Source of the DNA: Gossypium raimondii
Taxonomy: Eukaryota; Streptophyta; Magnoliopsida; Malvales; Malvaceae
Direction of reading: 5' to 3'
Assembly: GCF_025698545.1 (NCBI RefSeq)
Contig: NC_068569.1
Location: 8,246,001 to 8,310,000, forward strand
DNA: 64,000 bases
How positions within the stretch are numbered: the stretch's first letter is position 1; each line of letters starts with the position of its first letter. Below, one piece after another: positions 61,197 through 64,000 of this stretch. The notes under the pieces are model-generated. The model had not been told where the DNA came from. It ran no database searches and saw nothing but the letters and a program-made list of their open reading frames with translations. Both the position numbers and the translations under genes were made by a program.

Positions 61197-63951
61197 TCAC
61201 ACCTGAGCTATCTGCTGCTTCAATGTTTTCAGTGACTTTATTTTTGATTCACAAATACGCCGAAATTCAGACAGTACCCTACACTGTCCGGTTACTATTT
61301 TTCTTCCCACATCAACTGGACTCCAAGACCTTAAAGCCTGGGATATTCGATCCCCAAGCTCTGTCTCATTTGGGGAAGATGCCAAAGTTTCCAAAATATT
61401 GAAAACCTTTCCAGCTCCTCCATTTCTCTTAAGAGACGACACCAAAAGGTCTATCTTATTGTCCTCTGGGATCTTAATTTGATCTTGTGACCATTTTGCA
61501 ACCTCTTCTAATACGCTGCATAAACCCTGTATAGCATCCCTAACTGCATTAGATAACAATGAGATCGACTGATCTGTAGATCCACTCTTCTTCTTCTTCT
61601 TTCCCGATGGCAGGAACGTCCGGACACAAGCCTGAATTACAAGGCCATGCCACGCCAATGGTTCTGTAACCAGTTTGACCAATATAGGTAAATCACCCTG
61701 TGGAGACTGAATCAGAGGACCTATGGATCTCAACTTCCCCAAAATGTAGTTTTCCAGCAGAGAATTCACAACATGCCAACTACCAGGAGTACGTTCACCT
61801 CCTTGCTGTCCAGAATCATGAGAATTCAAGCTCCATGCATTAAAGAATACGGCAAAATTCAACCAGTCAATCACATCTGAACCAAAAACCTGTATAACTC
61901 CAAATTAATTTTGCTCAAGGTAATTAACATTATATGATACTTAAGCAGCATAGGCATCAATATATACTAGCAAATCTAGGAAAGCTGCAAACAACAACCT
62001 TTTGGTAACATCAATAAAGGCAGATAAGCATCTGCTGTACGGGTAAGAGAAAATGTTGACCATAATGTGCCCCAGATTGTGATACTTCAAGCAACATGCA
62101 AACTAGAGACAATGTAAATAAAAATTTTAAATTACCTAACATTACCTACTTCCTAAAATGTATAGACTTCAGTGGAAGAATATCTACATCTTTACATCTG
62201 TAAGACTGAAGCATTGCTTGACAAGCACAAGAATATTCACTACATGATCTCATCAATAATTAAACATATGACCCTATCAATAATTAGAATGCATGAGCAT
62301 ATATTAACTGAGGATACGCATACGGTCAAACAGATACCTCATAAGGCTTTAGCCCACGGGAAACTCCCACAACTACATCTATCGCATCATTTAAGGAAAA
62401 TCCCATCATTTTTGCATAGCGTTCAAGCAAAGCCTTCAGTTCTGTTGAGATTTTGGGATCAGCTAGAGAACCGTTTATTTCACTGTTATCCTTGTATAAG
62501 ACTGATGCACTTTGAATGGACAAATATATCATCCGAGGAAGAAGAGACTTCCTCTCAATGAATCCCCGTACATTTTCTTCCCTTTCCTTTGTCTAAATGT
62601 GATCAACAAAAAGGACACTAAAGATTAGATAACCAATCAGAAAGGCAGAAGAAGCAAGGCATAAAGCTAGGAGTTGAGGGAATTGCAGGCAGAGTTCAGT
62701 ACCAAATTTTCTTTAGGACAGTAGGAAATTCCTTCAAATGGACCTGCAGCAAAAGTTTCAAAATGATTCAAGGAATATAACTGGAGGAATAGTTCCGGGG
62801 TTAAAAGGGAAGACCCAAAAAATATCAACAAGATAATGGACAATAAACCAATCAGGTATTACCATGCGGCATTGCATATACAGACCTAAAAGATAGTTTT
62901 TCTCTGTAGTTGGTGTCCACCAAGGTCGTGACTGGAAATCTTCATTGAAGGTCAGCGATTTCGACCCAATCTCATTAGAAAGCTCTATGAAGTCAGCCCC
63001 GCATTTCAAGCTCTCAAGAATGCTCTAGAAGAAGAAATCTTAATGTCATATGCATACTCCAATACAGCAAAACCTCTTACATGTTTACCACTCAAGAATT
63101 TCAGATACACTACCTCTTCTTGTTCAATGTTGTCAGCACTCTGCTTTAGTTGCAGAATTGGTGCTTCAACCCTCGCCACCAAATATTGATTGGAATGTTG
63201 CAACCGCTCTTTGAACTGAACAAATTCTATTACCTGGAGTAAAAGGATAAATATTCCCTCAGCTATATTTCCTACAAAATGTAGTAAAAGAGAAATTTTT
63301 GTCTATACTCATTGTGTAAAAGTTCATTAACTAGTTTGCAGGCATGAAGGTAGCTACAGAAGGACTTGATCAGCAGATTAAAAAGCTGAGCAGAAAGTTA
63401 GATTTACACAGAATATGTACAGAACCTGATGTTTTCTTTTAGAGAACGGAAGTAAATTGAATTTTCTACATCCTGCAGGCATAAAGTTTTTCTTTATTTT
63501 ACCATGTTACTTGGCAACAGACATGTTAAATTTTTTTGTATGTCCTTTTTCCTCTGTTTATCATTTTAAATATAAAATCAATTATTAATATTTAGTATTT
63601 GCACAAGAAAAACACAAGCAAACAATTAGCATCAACTTGAACTATTCTCAGTGAGATTATTGAAAACCGAAACATTTCTATTTCCGTTTTTTGGTGGATA
63701 AAAGTCAAGGGGAAAAATGTAGATTTGAAAGCAGTACCAAAGAAGGCAAAATACATACTTTAGAGTAATTTCTATGGCGATAAGCAAGAAATGTAAGATC
63801 TGCAGATTCTCTGAAGTGATCATCCATAAACTTGAGATAATCTTTCAGCAGATTGCTTAAGTCTGCCCACAGAGGTGATGCCAACATCTGGGGCAAAATG
63901 TGATGTGAAGCAGTTTCCATCAAGATATTCTTCACATCCAATGATTTATAC
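61197..63951 (-). CDS. NAA25: NAA25, auxiliary subunit of N-terminal acetyltransferase B (3' part)
   Basis: Six minus-strand exons, listed from the 5' side: 63759-63951, 63114-63233, 62886-63024, 62703-62743, 62338-62592, 61197-61889. They join in frame with GT-AG introns to give the C-terminal part of NAA25; the 5' exons lie beyond the right edge. Recognised segments include ESADLTFLAYRHRNYSK|VIEFVQF, RVEAPILQLKQSADNIEQEE, FIELSNEIGSKSLTFNED, RPWWTPTTEKNYLLGPFE, RKSLLPRMIYLSIQ and DVIDWLNFAVFFNAWSLNSH. NAA25 is the ribosome-associated partner of NAA20 and acetylates nascent proteins starting Met-Asp/Glu/Asn/Gln; Arabidopsis mutants (TCU2) have growth defects. An open frame at 63426-63472 flanked by splice-like sites is not used: exon 63759-63951 joins directly to 63114-63233 by phase and by homology. 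The stop at 61197 ends QQIAQV. Confidence 0.94.
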
Positions 63952-64000
63952 CTAAAAAGGAGAGAAAGGAGTAAATTTAATTACCTAGAGAAGAGGATGA

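Noticed and set aside
60848-61402. 184-codon plus-strand open frame
   Set aside because: It overlaps the NAA25 last exon antisense and is low-complexity Lys/Asn-rich with no domain.
63426-63472. Open segment with splice-like borders (DVENSIYFRSLKENI) as an extra NAA25 exon
   Set aside because: Its phase does not fit the next exon, while 63759-63951 joins directly to 63114-63233 (NYSK|VIEFVQF) in frame and as in the family.
1-64000. CRISPR arrays, bacterial operons or plasmid features
   Set aside because: No regularly spaced direct repeats with unique spacers; all genes are plant nuclear genes with introns.

Overview
The window is nuclear DNA of a dicot plant. Evidence for this is the introns with GT/AG borders, AT-rich intergenic DNA, plant-only gene families (ALOG, LOB-domain, CCT, UGT87, CHX, FLX), a nuclear tRNA-Gly, and solo LTRs of a Ty3/Gypsy type. 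The LTR termini (TGTAACACCCC..., TGTAACAGCC...) and the CACACGGCC/GGCCGTGTG-rich LTR body look like the abundant cotton Gypsy family, so Malvaceae, most likely Gossypium, is my best guess. This is by recollection and was not searched.

Layout, left to right. 1-14.2 kb is gene-poor and holds a solo LTR (1962-5194, inverted orientation) and a hAT-type MITE (5736-6292). 14.3-15.0 kb is an intronless ALOG/LSH gene (+). 21.06-23.34 kb is a six-exon TAF15b gene (+). 24.66-26.62 kb is a four-exon FLX-type coiled-coil gene (-). 28.75-31.06 kb is a second solo LTR, followed by a hAT MITE nested in another MITE (31.2-31.9 kb). 32.5-33.2 kb is a class I LBD gene (+) whose intron appears to be GC-AG. 34-38 kb is MITE-rich. 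38.15-39.16 kb is a CCT-domain gene (+). 43.16-43.99 kb is a decayed UGT87 copy, followed at 44.83-46.89 kb by an intact UGT87 gene (+). 47.89-49.54 kb is a mitoferrin gene (+), convergent with an 11-exon chloroplast PP2C (PBCP, -) at 50.38-52.55 kb that carries a one-base frameshift. 52.70 kb is tRNA-Gly(GCC). 52.96-53.47 kb is a third hAT MITE. 54.62-57.30 kb is a CHX cation/H+ antiporter gene (+) with an in-frame stop. 59.30-59.54 kb is an orphan last exon of ribosomal protein S6. 61.20 kb to the right edge holds the 3' exons of NAA25 (-).

The gene content is notable as a set. From memory of Arabidopsis locus order, the genes match three Arabidopsis neighbourhoods: LSH5-TAF15b-CHX25-NAA25 on chromosome 5, FLX-LBD12-UGT87A2/A1-mitoferrin-PBCP-CHX13 on chromosome 2, and LSH6-CCT-mitoferrin-CHX14 on chromosome 1. 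The window looks like a less fractionated version of one ancestral segment. I did not find a novel molecular system such as an operon-like cluster, CRISPR array or new mobile system. The genes act in unrelated processes: transcription (TAF15b, LBD, CCT, ALOG), flowering (FLX), N-terminal acetylation (NAA25), mitochondrial iron import, PSII dephosphorylation, glycosylation and ion transport. The most useful leads are the disrupted genes (PBCP, CHX, UGT87 copy, RPS6 fragment), the GC-AG intron, and the MITEs with perfect target-site duplications.
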